Assembly: GCA_025927765.1 (NCBI GenBank)
Contig: JAICKU010000044.1
Coordinates: 1 to 32,515 of the forward strand
DNA length: 32,515 bases
Reading direction: 5' to 3'
Source: Burkholderiales bacterium
GTDB taxonomy: Bacteria > Pseudomonadota > Gammaproteobacteria > Burkholderiales > Casimicrobiaceae
The notes beneath the pieces are model-generated. The model saw only the letters and a program-made list of their open reading frames with translations. It was not told the DNA's origin and made no database searches. Shown here piece by piece: positions 1 through 7,091 of this stretch (position 1 is its first letter; the number at the start of each line of letters is the position of its first letter). The position numbers and the translations under genes are program-made.

Positions 1-292
1 AAACGGGTATTAAAGGGTATTGGCCGATGACTCGCCGTACGAATTTCCCGTCGACTGTAGCCTCGACAAAATATGACTTGACATTCCTAGGACTAACTCG
101 GACTCCGAAGCCTCGTAGGTCTGTATCTCGAATGAAGCGGTCTTTGCCAGTACTATTTGCGAAGCGTGCGAGCTTGGATTCGGATAGCTGCGTATGGATT
201 ACGGATGGTGCAGGCATATTGGGCCTCTAGGAGGGAGGCCCAGTGCTGAGCTAAGATATTGATAGCTATAGGACGATCATTTCTAGGTAGTT
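1..292. mobile_element. Low-GC end of a probable integrated element
   Basis: This stretch has about 49% GC by hand count, far below the GC-rich genes that follow. It contains no gene I can recognise. It abuts a 3' tRNA-Phe half at 293, and nothing in it can form the 5' half of that tRNA. Elements that integrate into tRNA genes leave exactly this junction, with an intact tRNA at one end and a copied 3' end at the other, so I infer that the window starts inside such an element. Its integrase and body would lie beyond the left edge. A short direct repeat (GGGTATT, 5-11 and 15-21) is present. The alternative is ordinary tRNA gene decay. Confidence 0.5.
220..242. repeat. Perfect 8-bp stem-loop near the element end
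   Basis: TGGGCCTC (220-227) and GAGGCCCA (235-242) form a perfect 8-bp stem with a 7-base loop. No T-run follows on either strand, so it is not a standard Rho-independent terminator. It lies 51 bases from the tRNA fragment and could be a recombinase or accessory-protein arm site or an mRNA 3' end. Confidence 0.4.
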
Positions 293-337
293 CTGAAAAT
301 CCTTGTGTCGGTGGTTCGATTCCGCCCTTGGCCACCA
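293..337 (+). other. 3' half of tRNA-Phe(GAA), probable attachment site
   Basis: In order the sequence holds an anticodon loop CTGAAAA (293-299, anticodon GAA), the 3' anticodon stem TCCTT, the variable loop GTGTC, a T stem GGTGG/CCGCC around TTCGATT, an acceptor strand CTTGGCC, discriminator A, and an encoded CCA (335-337). This matches the 3' half of bacterial tRNA-Phe. The bases before 293 (TAGTT) cannot pair with TCCTT, and there is no D-arm or matching 5' acceptor strand in the expected place. It is therefore a non-functional half gene and the likely 45-bp core of an integration site. The functional tRNA-Phe should lie elsewhere. Confidence 0.8.
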
Positions 338-508
338 CTCCACTTCTTCGGGTTTGCGAGGAAGAGGTAGGAGTCGGTAGGGGTCCGGTTCGAGCGTTGC
401 TCCTGCCTGCCCAGTCCGCGAAGTGCAGGGTCCGGCAGGTGAAGAATCAAGGCCTTGCGCTGCACTGCCTGACGCCAGCCGGCGGCGCATCAGGCGCCAA
501 GCGTGGTT
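338..508. other. Intergenic region, no gene seen
   Basis: GC-rich sequence between the tRNA fragment and the 3' end of the dehydrogenase. GGCGC-type inverted repeats near 482-498 could form a weak hairpin downstream of the dehydrogenase stop, without a T-run. I see no coding region or RNA gene. Confidence 0.4.
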
Positions 509-1492
509 TCACGGGACGAGCACGGCCGCACCCACGATCCGGCCGTCGCGCAACGCGTGCAGCGCCTCGTTGGCCTGCGAGAGCGGGTAGGTCGTGATGC
601 TGCTTTCGATGTTCGCTTGCTGCGCGAGCGCGATGAACTCGACCGCGTCCTGGCGCGTGAGATTGGCCACCGATCGGACCGATCGCTCACCCCAGAGGAT
701 CGCATACGGGAACGATGGAATGTCGCTCATGTGGATGCCGGCGCACACCACGCGGCCGCCTTTGCGCACGTCGCGCAGCGCCTTCGGCACGAGCGCGCCG
801 ACCGGGGCGAAGATAAGCGTGGCGTCGAGTTCGCACGGTGCGGCTTCGTCGCTGCCGCCTGCCCATGCGGCGCCCAGCGCGCGAGCGAACGCTTGCGCCG
901 CCTCGTCACCGGGCCGCGTGAACGCGAACACTTCGCGCTGCTGGTGGCGGCACACCTGCGCGATCATGTGCGCCGCGGCGCCGAAACCGTAGATGCCGAT
1001 CCGCTGGGCGTCGCCGGCGAAGCGCAGTGCGCGGTAGCCGATGAGGCCCGCGCAAAGCCAGGGCGCGAGTTCGTCCGGATCGTGATCGCGCGGCAACGCA
1101 AAGCAGTAGCGCGCATCGGCGAGCGTGTATTCGGCGTAACCGCCGTCGACGGTGTAGCCGGTGAAGCGCGCGAAGTCGCAGAGGTTTTCCTGGCCTGCGA
1201 GACAGAAGCGGCAGGTGCCACACGTGGAGGCGAGCCACGGAATGCCCACGCGATCGCCGGCGCGCACATCGCGAACGTCAGCTCCAATGTCCACGATCGT
1301 GCCGACGATCTCGTGACCGGGGACGAGCGGGAGCGTGGCGTCGGGCAGTTCGCCGTCGACGACGTGGAGATCGGTGCGACACACACCGCACGCGGCGACG
1401 CGCACCAGCACCTGCTGCGGCCCGGGCCTCGGCACGGGACGGTCGACGGGCGCGAGCGGCGTGCCCGGCACCCGCAGCTCCATCGCGCGCAT
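509..1492 (-). CDS. Zinc-dependent alcohol dehydrogenase
   Basis: A 327-residue cytoplasmic medium-chain dehydrogenase that interconverts alcohols and aldehydes with NAD(H). The N-terminal GroES-like domain carries catalytic zinc ligands in CGVCRTDLH and GHE. The structural zinc lobe is CGTCRFCLAGQENLC with four Cys. The Rossmann nucleotide site is GIYGFGAAAH. Length and order are normal for the AdhA/AdhP type. A GTG at 1513 would extend it by seven residues, but the ATG at 1492 gives the family-like start MRAMELRVPGTP; neither has a strong ribosome site. It follows the universal stress gene by under 40 bases on the same strand, so it is probably co-transcribed from the FNR-type promoter at 2139-2180. 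I infer that it re-oxidises NADH as an alcohol-forming enzyme at low oxygen; the true substrate is unknown. Confidence 0.9.
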   Translation of the reverse strand: MRAMELRVPGTPLAPVDRPVPRPGPQQVLVRVAACGVCRTDLHVVDGELPDATLPLVPGHEIVGTIVDIGADVRDVRAGDRVGIPWLASTCGTCRFCLAGQENLCDFARFTGYTVDGGYAEYTLADARYCFALPRDHDPDELAPWLCAGLIGYRALRFAGDAQRIGIYGFGAAAHMIAQVCRHQQREVFAFTRPGDEAAQAFARALGAAWAGGSDEAAPCELDATLIFAPVGALVPKALRDVRKGGRVVCAGIHMSDIPSFPYAILWGERSVRSVANLTRQDAVEFIALAQQANIESSITTYPLSQANEALHALRDGRIVGAAVLVP

Positions 1493-1531
1493 CGCGTCGT
1501 GGCCGGGCGTCACGATGCGCGTCGCATCGCG

Positions 1532-2080
1532 TCAGATGATCGTCGCGGCGCCACTGCGCTTCGTGGCGGTGCGCTTCTCGTTCGCGCTCGCCGCCTTCTT
1601 CGCGCGTGGCTTCGCGGGCGCGCTCTCGCTTGCGCGCACCAGCAGCACCGGCACCGGCGATTCGCGCACCACGGCTTCGGCATCGCTGCCCATCAGCACG
1701 CGCGACAGCCCGCGCCGGCCGTGCGTGCCGATCACGATCACGTCGGCCTTCGCTTTGCGCGCCTGCGCGAGGATCGTTTGCGCGATCGTCTGCCCGCGCG
1801 ATTCGACCAGCACCGGCTGCATGTCGACGCCGGCGGTCTTCGCCACGGCTTCCGCCTGCTTGAGGATTTCGCGGCCGCGCTGACGCAGCGACTGGAAGAG
1901 CTTGTCGACGTACGGCGCCGGAACATAGGCGCCTTCGAAATTCAGCGTGACCGACGAATCGTCGAGCACGTGCAAGCCGGCGAGCATCGCGTGCTCGTCG
2001 CCTGCCAGCTGCAGTGCGGATTTGAAGCCTGCGTTCGACGCGGCGCTGCCGTCGAGCGCGACCAGGATGCGTTTGAACAT
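1532..2080 (-). CDS. Universal stress protein (UspA family)
   Basis: A 182-residue single-domain Usp. It opens with the typical MFKRILVALDGS strand and has the ATP-binding loop GTHGRRG (118-124) followed by MGS (133-135) and the closing strand VPVLLVR. The family binds ATP or AMP and supports survival under stress. An Ala/Lys/Arg-rich tail of about 30 residues after the domain is unusual and may bind nucleic acid or simply be disordered. The start is fixed by GGAGG six bases before the ATG; the GTG 12 bases upstream would include the ribosome site. It heads a two-gene unit with the alcohol dehydrogenase and has an FNR-type site 87 bases upstream. Confidence 0.93.
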   Translation of the reverse strand: MFKRILVALDGSAASNAGFKSALQLAGDEHAMLAGLHVLDDSSVTLNFEGAYVPAPYVDKLFQSLRQRGREILKQAEAVAKTAGVDMQPVLVESRGQTIAQTILAQARKAKADVIVIGTHGRRGLSRVLMGSDAEAVVRESPVPVLLVRASESAPAKPRAKKAASANEKRTATKRSGAATII

Positions 2081-2138
2081 GGCGACCTCCACGTGGTGGA
2101 CCGGTTGCGGCGGCCGGGCGATCCAAGCCGCCTGTCAG

Positions 2139-2180
2139 ATTTGACACCCCGCAGCGCTCGCCTGTGTTGATCGAGGTCAA
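2139..2180 (-). promoter_or_regulatory. FNR/ANR-type class II promoter of usp-adh
   Basis: The palindrome TTGATCGAGGTCAA lies at 2167-2180. On the minus strand a -10-like TCAAAT lies at 2139-2144, its centre 32 bp from the palindrome centre, as expected for an activator at -41.5. The predicted start near 2132 leaves a leader of about 50 bases with GGAGG before the usp ATG. The plus strand has no gene to serve here. Confidence 0.7.
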
Positions 2181-2330
2181 CGGCGACTCCTGGATGAGCA
2201 CAGGTATCGATGCCCAACGGGCCGCCGCGTCCGTCGACGTCGCGCCTCCTCGATGTACGACTGACGCCGAACCGGACGGCGATAACGCGGCCGACGCCAT
2301 CGGGACGATCGCCGCTTCGAATGCGTCGCG

Positions 2331-4727
2331 TCAGTGCGCCTCCATTTCGCTTGTCGTCCATTTCCAGTCGCGCACCTCGGGCATGTCGTCGCCGTACTCG
2401 CGGATGTAGCGCTCGTGGTCCTGCAGCCTGTCGCGCAGCCATTGCTTGACGTAGGCCGCGCGGGCGCCGAGCGAGGGCACGCGATCGATGACGTCGCCGA
2501 CGAGATGGTAGCGGTCGAGGTCGTTGCGCACGACCATGTCGAACGGCGTCGTCGTCGTGCCTTCTTCCTTGTATCCCCGCACGTGCAGATTCGCATGGCC
2601 CGCTCGCCGGTAAGCGAGGCGATGGATCAGCCACGGATAACCGTGGAAGGCGAAGACGATCGGTCGATCACGCGTGAAGAGCACGTCGAAATCGGCGTCG
2701 GACAGCCCGTGCGGATGCTCGCTTCGAGGTTGCAGCGTCATCAGGTCGACCACGTTGACGACGCGTAACTTGAGGTCGGGAAACTGTGCGCGCAGGATGC
2801 TGACCGCGGCCAGCGTCTCGAGCGTCGGAACGTCGCCCGCACACGCCATCACGATGGCGGGTTCGTCGCCGCGATCGTTGCTCGCCCATTCCCAGATCCC
2901 GATGCCGGCGGTGCAGTGGCTGATCGCCGATGCCATATCCAACCACTGCGGAGCCGGCTGCTTGCCCGCGACGATGACGTTGACGCAATTGCGGCTGCGC
3001 AGGCAGTGGTCGGTCACGCATAGAAGCGTGTTTGCATCCGGCGGTAAATAAACGCGCACGACGTCGGCCTTCTTGTTCAAGACGTGGCCGATGAAGCCCG
3101 GGTCCTGGTGGCTGAAGCCGTTATGGTCCTGCCGCCACACGTGCGACGTGAGCAGGTAGTTGAGCGAGGCGATCGGGGCCCGCCACGCGATCCTGCACAC
3201 TGCCTCCAGCCACTTCGCGTGCTGGTTGAACATCGAGTCGACGATGTGGATGAACGCTTCGTAGCAGTTGAAGAGCCCATGGCGCCCGGTGAGGAGGTAG
3301 CCCTCGAGCCAACCCTCGCATTGATGCTCGCTCAGCATTTCCATCACGCGCCCATCGGGCGCCACGTGATCGTCGCCGGGCTCGATCTCTGCAGTGAAGC
3401 AGCGATCGGTCGCTTCGAACACGGCATCCCAGCGATTCGACGCAGTCTCGTCCGGGCTGAAGATGCGGAAATTGCGCGCCTCGGCATTTGCCCGCAGCAC
3501 GTCGCGGACCCATCGCCCCTGGATCCGCGTCGCCTCGGCCGTGGTTTCTCCCGGCGCTCGCACGGCGACCGCATGTTCGCGAAAATCGGGCAGACGCAAG
3601 GCGCGCAGCAGCAAGCCGCCGTTCGCATGCGGGTTTGCACCCATCCGTCGGTTGCCCTCAGGGGCGAGCTCGGCGAGTCGAGGAACGAGCCGGCCGTTCG
3701 CATCGAAGAGCCGCTCCGGTCGGTAGCTCCGCAGCCACTGCTCGAGGATTTGCAGATGGGCGGGCTTGGTGTCGAAGTCGGCGACCGGCACCTGGTGGGC
3801 GCGAAACCTTCCCTCGATCTGCGCTCCGTCCACGACCTTGGGGCCCGTCCAGCCCTTCGGCGTGCGCAAGACGATCATCGGCCAGCGCGGCCGGCGTGTG
3901 AACCCGTGCACGCGCGCTTCGTGCTGGATGCGACGAATCTCGGCGATGATCGAATCGAGCGTGGTCGCCATGCGCTCGTGCATGGGCAGCGGATCGTCGC
4001 CTTCGACGAAATGGGGCGCATACCCGTAGCCACGCAGGAGTGCGTCCAGCTCGTCGCGCGGTATGCGCGCGAGCACGGTGGGACCCGAGATCTTGTACCC
4101 GTTGAGATGCAGGATCGGGAGCACCGCACCGTCGCGGACCGGATTGAGATATTTGTTCGAGTGCCAGCTCGTGGCGAGCGGGCCGGTTTCAGCTTCGCCG
4201 TCGCCGATGACGCACGCCACGAGCAGGTCGGGGTTGTCGAAAGCCGCGCCGAACGCGTGCGAAAGGCTGTAGCCAAGCTCGCCGCCTTCGTTGATCGAAC
4301 CGGGTGTTTCCGGCGCCGCATGGCTCGGTATCCCGCCCGGGTAGGAAAACTGGGTGAAGAGCCTCTTCAGGCCGGGCTCGTCGCGGCTGACGTTCGGGTA
4401 GATCTCGCTGTACGGTCCCTCGAGGTACGTGTTGGCGACCACGCCCGGCCCGCCGTGGCCCGGGCCGGCCACGAAAATCATGTCGACGTTCCGCTCGCGG
4501 ATTATGCGGTTCAGATGCACGTAGACGAAGTTGAGCCCGGGTGTCGTGCCCCAATGGCCGAGGAGCCGCTGCTTGATGTCGGAACGCTGCAACGGGCGCC
4601 GCAGGAGCGGGTTGTCACGGAGATAGATTTGCCCGACGGTCAGGTAGTTGGCCGCACACCAGTATTCATGGATCGCCGCCAGCAGGCCCGGCTCGAGGCT
4701 TGCCGCGGTCGTCGCTTCATCGTTCAC
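2331..4727 (-). CDS. xfp: Xylulose-5-phosphate/fructose-6-phosphate phosphoketolase
   Basis: A 798-residue thiamine-diphosphate enzyme that splits xylulose 5-phosphate (or fructose 6-phosphate) with phosphate into acetyl phosphate plus glyceraldehyde 3-phosphate (or erythrose 4-phosphate). The family start YLTVGQIYL, the GPGHGGPG loop (88-95) and the cofactor motif [10 protein letters not shown] (175-184) are visible, and the length is full. The start is a GTG with GAGGA nine bases upstream; no later start fits the family N-terminus. It lies between the usp-adh pair and the acetate kinase cluster, so its acetyl phosphate can feed AckA or Pta. A near-consensus FNR site lies only 27-40 bases upstream, too close to activate this gene in the usual class II way, so its promoter is unclear. 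Confidence 0.96.
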   Translation of the reverse strand: MNDEATTAASLEPGLLAAIHEYWCAANYLTVGQIYLRDNPLLRRPLQRSDIKQRLLGHWGTTPGLNFVYVHLNRIIRERNVDMIFVAGPGHGGPGVVANTYLEGPYSEIYPNVSRDEPGLKRLFTQFSYPGGIPSHAAPETPGSINEGGELGYSLSHAFGAAFDNPDLLVACVIGDGEAETGPLATSWHSNKYLNPVRDGAVLPILHLNGYKISGPTVLARIPRDELDALLRGYGYAPHFVEGDDPLPMHERMATTLDSIIAEIRRIQHEARVHGFTRRPRWPMIVLRTPKGWTGPKVVDGAQIEGRFRAHQVPVADFDTKPAHLQILEQWLRSYRPERLFDANGRLVPRLAELAPEGNRRMGANPHANGGLLLRALRLPDFREHAVAVRAPGETTAEATRIQGRWVRDVLRANAEARNFRIFSPDETASNRWDAVFEATDRCFTAEIEPGDDHVAPDGRVMEMLSEHQCEGWLEGYLLTGRHGLFNCYEAFIHIVDSMFNQHAKWLEAVCRIAWRAPIASLNYLLTSHVWRQDHNGFSHQDPGFIGHVLNKKADVVRVYLPPDANTLLCVTDHCLRSRNCVNVIVAGKQPAPQWLDMASAISHCTAGIGIWEWASNDRGDEPAIVMACAGDVPTLETLAAVSILRAQFPDLKLRVVNVVDLMTLQPRSEHPHGLSDADFDVLFTRDRPIVFAFHGYPWLIHRLAYRRAGHANLHVRGYKEEGTTTTPFDMVVRNDLDRYHLVGDVIDRVPSLGARAAYVKQWLRDRLQDHERYIREYGDDMPEVRDWKWTTSEMEAH

Positions 4728-4753
4728 TCGGATGTCCTCGTGTCATAGCCGAT

Positions 4754-4795
4754 ATGACCTGCATCAAGCGTCGCCGGGTTCCTCGCGCGCACAAT
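4754..4795 (+). promoter_or_regulatory. FNR-type promoter facing a truncated usp gene
   Basis: ATGACCTGCATCAA (4754-4767) matches the FNR consensus except at one outer base. On the plus strand CACAAT (4790-4795) has its centre 32 bp from the site centre, class II spacing, and predicts a start near 4802. The ATG of the usp remnant lies at 4823. On the minus strand the same geometry would put the start inside the phosphoketolase gene, so I assign it to the plus strand. Confidence 0.55.
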
Positions 4796-4822
4796 TTCGT
4801 GATGACTTTGCGGGCGAGTGCC

Positions 4823-4915
4823 ATGACGTTCAAATCCATTCTTGTCCCCATCGACAACACCGCCGCCGGCGAACGGCGAGTCGGCGTCGCTGCCGACATC
4901 GCTCGCCGACGCGCG
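4823..4915 (+). pseudogene. 5' remnant of a universal stress protein gene
   Basis: The ATG at 4823 begins MTFKSILVPIDNTAAGERR, followed by VGVAADIARR. This is the first strand and helix of a Usp domain (compare MFKRILVALDGS in the intact neighbour). After about 30 codons the similarity stops and the frame runs on as Arg-rich sequence antisense to the acetate kinase gene; no ATP-binding GxxG loop follows. I infer that a deletion removed the rest and joined the stump to the acetate kinase 3' end. The 3' limit given is approximate. The FNR-type promoter at 4754-4795 still points at it. Confidence 0.65.
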
Positions 4916-4957
4916 GGCTCGGCGCCCGCAGCCCGCTGCAGGCGTCGACGGCAACGA

Positions 4958-6133
4958 TCACGCGAGCAGGCGCTGTGCGTGATGCGCGACCATCAGGTTC
5001 TCGTCCGTCGGAATCACCCACGCCGAGGCGCGCGCACCGTCGCGCGAGATGCGCACGGCATGGCGCTCGTTCGCGGCGTTGTCAAGTGCGACGCCGAGCC
5101 AGGCGGCATCTCGGCAGACGCGCGCGCGGATCGGCGCGGCATGCTCGCCGATCCCGGCGGTGAAGACGATCGCGTCGAGTCCTCCGAGTGCCGCTGCGAG
5201 CGAGCCCAGCTCGCGCCCGACCCGGTAGACGAAGAGGTCGACGGCCTCCTTCGCTTTCGCATCGTCGCTCGCGAGCAGCACGCGCATGTCGCTCGACGAC
5301 TGCGATACGCCGAGCAGCCCGGAACGCTGGTAGAGCATGCGCTCGAGCTCGCTCGCCTCCATCCCTTCGTGCGAAAGGAGATAGAGCACGACGCCAGGGT
5401 CGAGGCTCCCGCAGCGCGTACCCATCACGAGGCCGTCGAGCGCGGTGAAGCCCATCGTCGTTGCCACCGGCCGGCCGGCGTGGATCGCGCACATGCTCGC
5501 GCCGTTGCCGAGGTGCGCGACGACCAGCTTCGCGTTCACCAACTTCGGGGCGACGCGCGGGAGTGCCGAAACGATGTATTCGTACGAAAGACCGTGGAAG
5601 CCATAGCGGCGAATGCCTTTCGCGGTCAGCTCGCGCGGCAATGCGAACGCACGCGCGACGTCCGGCTGGCGGCGGTGGAAGGCGGTGTCGAAGCACGCGA
5701 TTTGCGGCACGTCCGGCGCCAGCGCCGCCATCGTCCGGATTCCCGCAATCTCGACGGGCTGATGCAGCGGCGCGAGCGGGACGAGCGCGTCGAGCGTGGC
5801 GAGGACCGAATCGTCCACGAGCACGGGCGCGGAAAAGATTGCGCCGCCGTGGACGAGGCGGTGCGCGACGGCAGTGAAGGCCGGGTCGGCTTCGCTGGCC
5901 ACGAGCCAGCGATGAACGAGCGCGATGGCGTCGGCGTGCGTCGCCGCAACCGCCGCGTCATCGATCAACACGCGACGCGACGCATCGACGGCACGAAAAT
6001 GCGGCGCGATGCCGATCGCGTCCACTTCGCCCTGCTTCGCGAGCGCCGGCGTGTCGTCCGGTGCACAGTCGAAGATGGAAAACTTGACGCTCGACGAGCC
6101 CGCGTTGAGGACGAGGATCCGCTCGCGCGTCAT
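4958..6133 (-). CDS. ackA: Acetate kinase
   Basis: A 391-residue cytoplasmic enzyme of the ASKHA fold: acetyl phosphate + ADP gives acetate + ATP. Visible signatures are NAGSSSVKF near the N-terminus, RRYGFHGLSYEYI, AHLGNGASM, GTRCGSLDPG and FTAGIGEHA. Length is normal. The ATG at 6133 starts four bases after the TGA of the phosphotransacetylase gene; the longer frame upstream overlaps that gene and lacks homology. Its place downstream of two P-type ATPases and a Pta, and near phosphoketolase, suggests substrate-level ATP formation when respiration is limited. Confidence 0.96.
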   Translation of the reverse strand: MTRERILVLNAGSSSVKFSIFDCAPDDTPALAKQGEVDAIGIAPHFRAVDASRRVLIDDAAVAATHADAIALVHRWLVASEADPAFTAVAHRLVHGGAIFSAPVLVDDSVLATLDALVPLAPLHQPVEIAGIRTMAALAPDVPQIACFDTAFHRRQPDVARAFALPRELTAKGIRRYGFHGLSYEYIVSALPRVAPKLVNAKLVVAHLGNGASMCAIHAGRPVATTMGFTALDGLVMGTRCGSLDPGVVLYLLSHEGMEASELERMLYQRSGLLGVSQSSSDMRVLLASDDAKAKEAVDLFVYRVGRELGSLAAALGGLDAIVFTAGIGEHAAPIRARVCRDAAWLGVALDNAANERHAVRISRDGARASAWVIPTDENLMVAHHAQRLLA

Positions 6134-6137
6134 GGCG

Positions 6138-7091
6138 TCATGTCGTGAGCCTGCTGATCGGCATCGTGGCGGTGCGCGTGGCATGCGCATGGAGCACCAC
6201 GATCGCGCAACTCGCCATGCGTGCGCGCATGTTGTCCGCGCGGCTCGTCAGAATGATCGGCACGCGTGCACCAAGCACGATGCCCGCTGCATCGGCGTTG
6301 GCGAGAAAGGTGAGTTCCTTCGCGAGCATGTTGCCGGCTTCGAGGTCGGGGACGACCAGGATATCGGCGTCGCCGGCAACGTCGGACTTGATTTCCTTCA
6401 TCGCCGCCGCTTCGCGGCTCACGGCGTTGTCGAAGGCGAGCGGGCCGTCGACGAGCCCGCCGCGGATCTGCCCGCGCTCGGCCATCTTGCACAACGCGGC
6501 GGCGTCGATCGTCGACGGCAGCTTCGACGTCACGGTCTCCACCGCCGACAGGACCGCGACCTTCGGCGTGGCGATGCCGAGCGCATGCGCGAGATCGATG
6601 GCGTTCTGCACGATGTCGACCTTGTCCTCGAGGGTCGGCGAGATGTTGATCGCGGCGTCGGTGATAAGGAGCGGCTTCGGGTACATCGGCACGTCCATGA
6701 CGAACACGTGGCTCACGCGCCGTGCCGTGCGGATGCCGGTATCGGTTCGCAGCACTTCCGCCATCAGCTCGTCGGTGTGCAGGCTCCCTTTCATCAACGC
6801 GTCGACCTTGCCGGCGCGCACGATCTCGACCGCCTTGGCCGCCGACGCGTGACTGTGCGGCGTGTCGACGAGCTCGAGCGTCCCGATGTCGAGCGACAGC
6901 GCATCGGCAAGCGCGCGAATGCGTGCGGACGGACCAACAAGGATCGGCTCGATCAAGCCAAGCGCGGCGGCTTCGACGGCGGCCGAAAGTGACGTTTCGT
7001 CGCATGGATGCACGACGGCCGTGCGCACCGGCGGCAATTGCCGGCAGCGCCGGATCAGCGCGTCGTATTTCTCGTGTCGCCGTTGCGTCAT
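6138..7091 (-). CDS. Phosphate acetyl/butyryltransferase
   Basis: A 317-residue enzyme of the short Pta/Ptb family that exchanges CoA and phosphate on acyl groups (acetyl phosphate to acetyl-CoA and back). Family features are the central MKGSLHTDELM, the stretch VFVMDVPMYPKPLLITDAA, and the C-terminal GDADILVVPDLEAGNML. It lacks the long N-terminal regulatory domain of the 700-residue Pta. The ATG (7091) overlaps the TGA of the upstream ATPase as ATGA, so translation is probably coupled. With acetate kinase directly downstream this is the classic Pta-AckA pair. Acetyl rather than butyryl preference is inferred from context. Confidence 0.92.
   Translation of the reverse strand: MTQRRHEKYDALIRRCRQLPPVRTAVVHPCDETSLSAAVEAAALGLIEPILVGPSARIRALADALSLDIGTLELVDTPHSHASAAKAVEIVRAGKVDALMKGSLHTDELMAEVLRTDTGIRTARRVSHVFVMDVPMYPKPLLITDAAINISPTLEDKVDIVQNAIDLAHALGIATPKVAVLSAVETVTSKLPSTIDAAALCKMAERGQIRGGLVDGPLAFDNAVSREAAAMKEIKSDVAGDADILVVPDLEAGNMLAKELTFLANADAAGIVLGARVPIILTSRADNMRARMASCAIVVLHAHATRTATMPISRLTT

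Noticed and set aside
27-230. 67-codon open frame in the low-GC left end
   Set aside because: No ribosome site, no recognisable motif, and it stops inside the 220-242 hairpin; too weak to call a gene.
249-337. Complete tRNA from AGCTAAG (249-255) to CCA
   Set aside because: The acceptor strand pairs partly, but there is no D-arm and the anticodon stem 5' side (288-292) does not pair; only the 3' half is tRNA.
503-2170. 555-codon plus-strand frame opposite adh and usp
   Set aside because: Arg/His-rich composition typical of the antisense of GC-rich genes; both minus-strand genes there have clear motifs.
3084-4748. 554-codon plus-strand frame opposite phosphoketolase
   Set aside because: Antisense shadow of a gene with full TPP-enzyme motifs.
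4742-4767. FNR site at 4754 as the phosphoketolase activator
   Set aside because: Class II spacing would put the transcript start near 4719, inside the coding sequence; the plus-strand -10 fits better.
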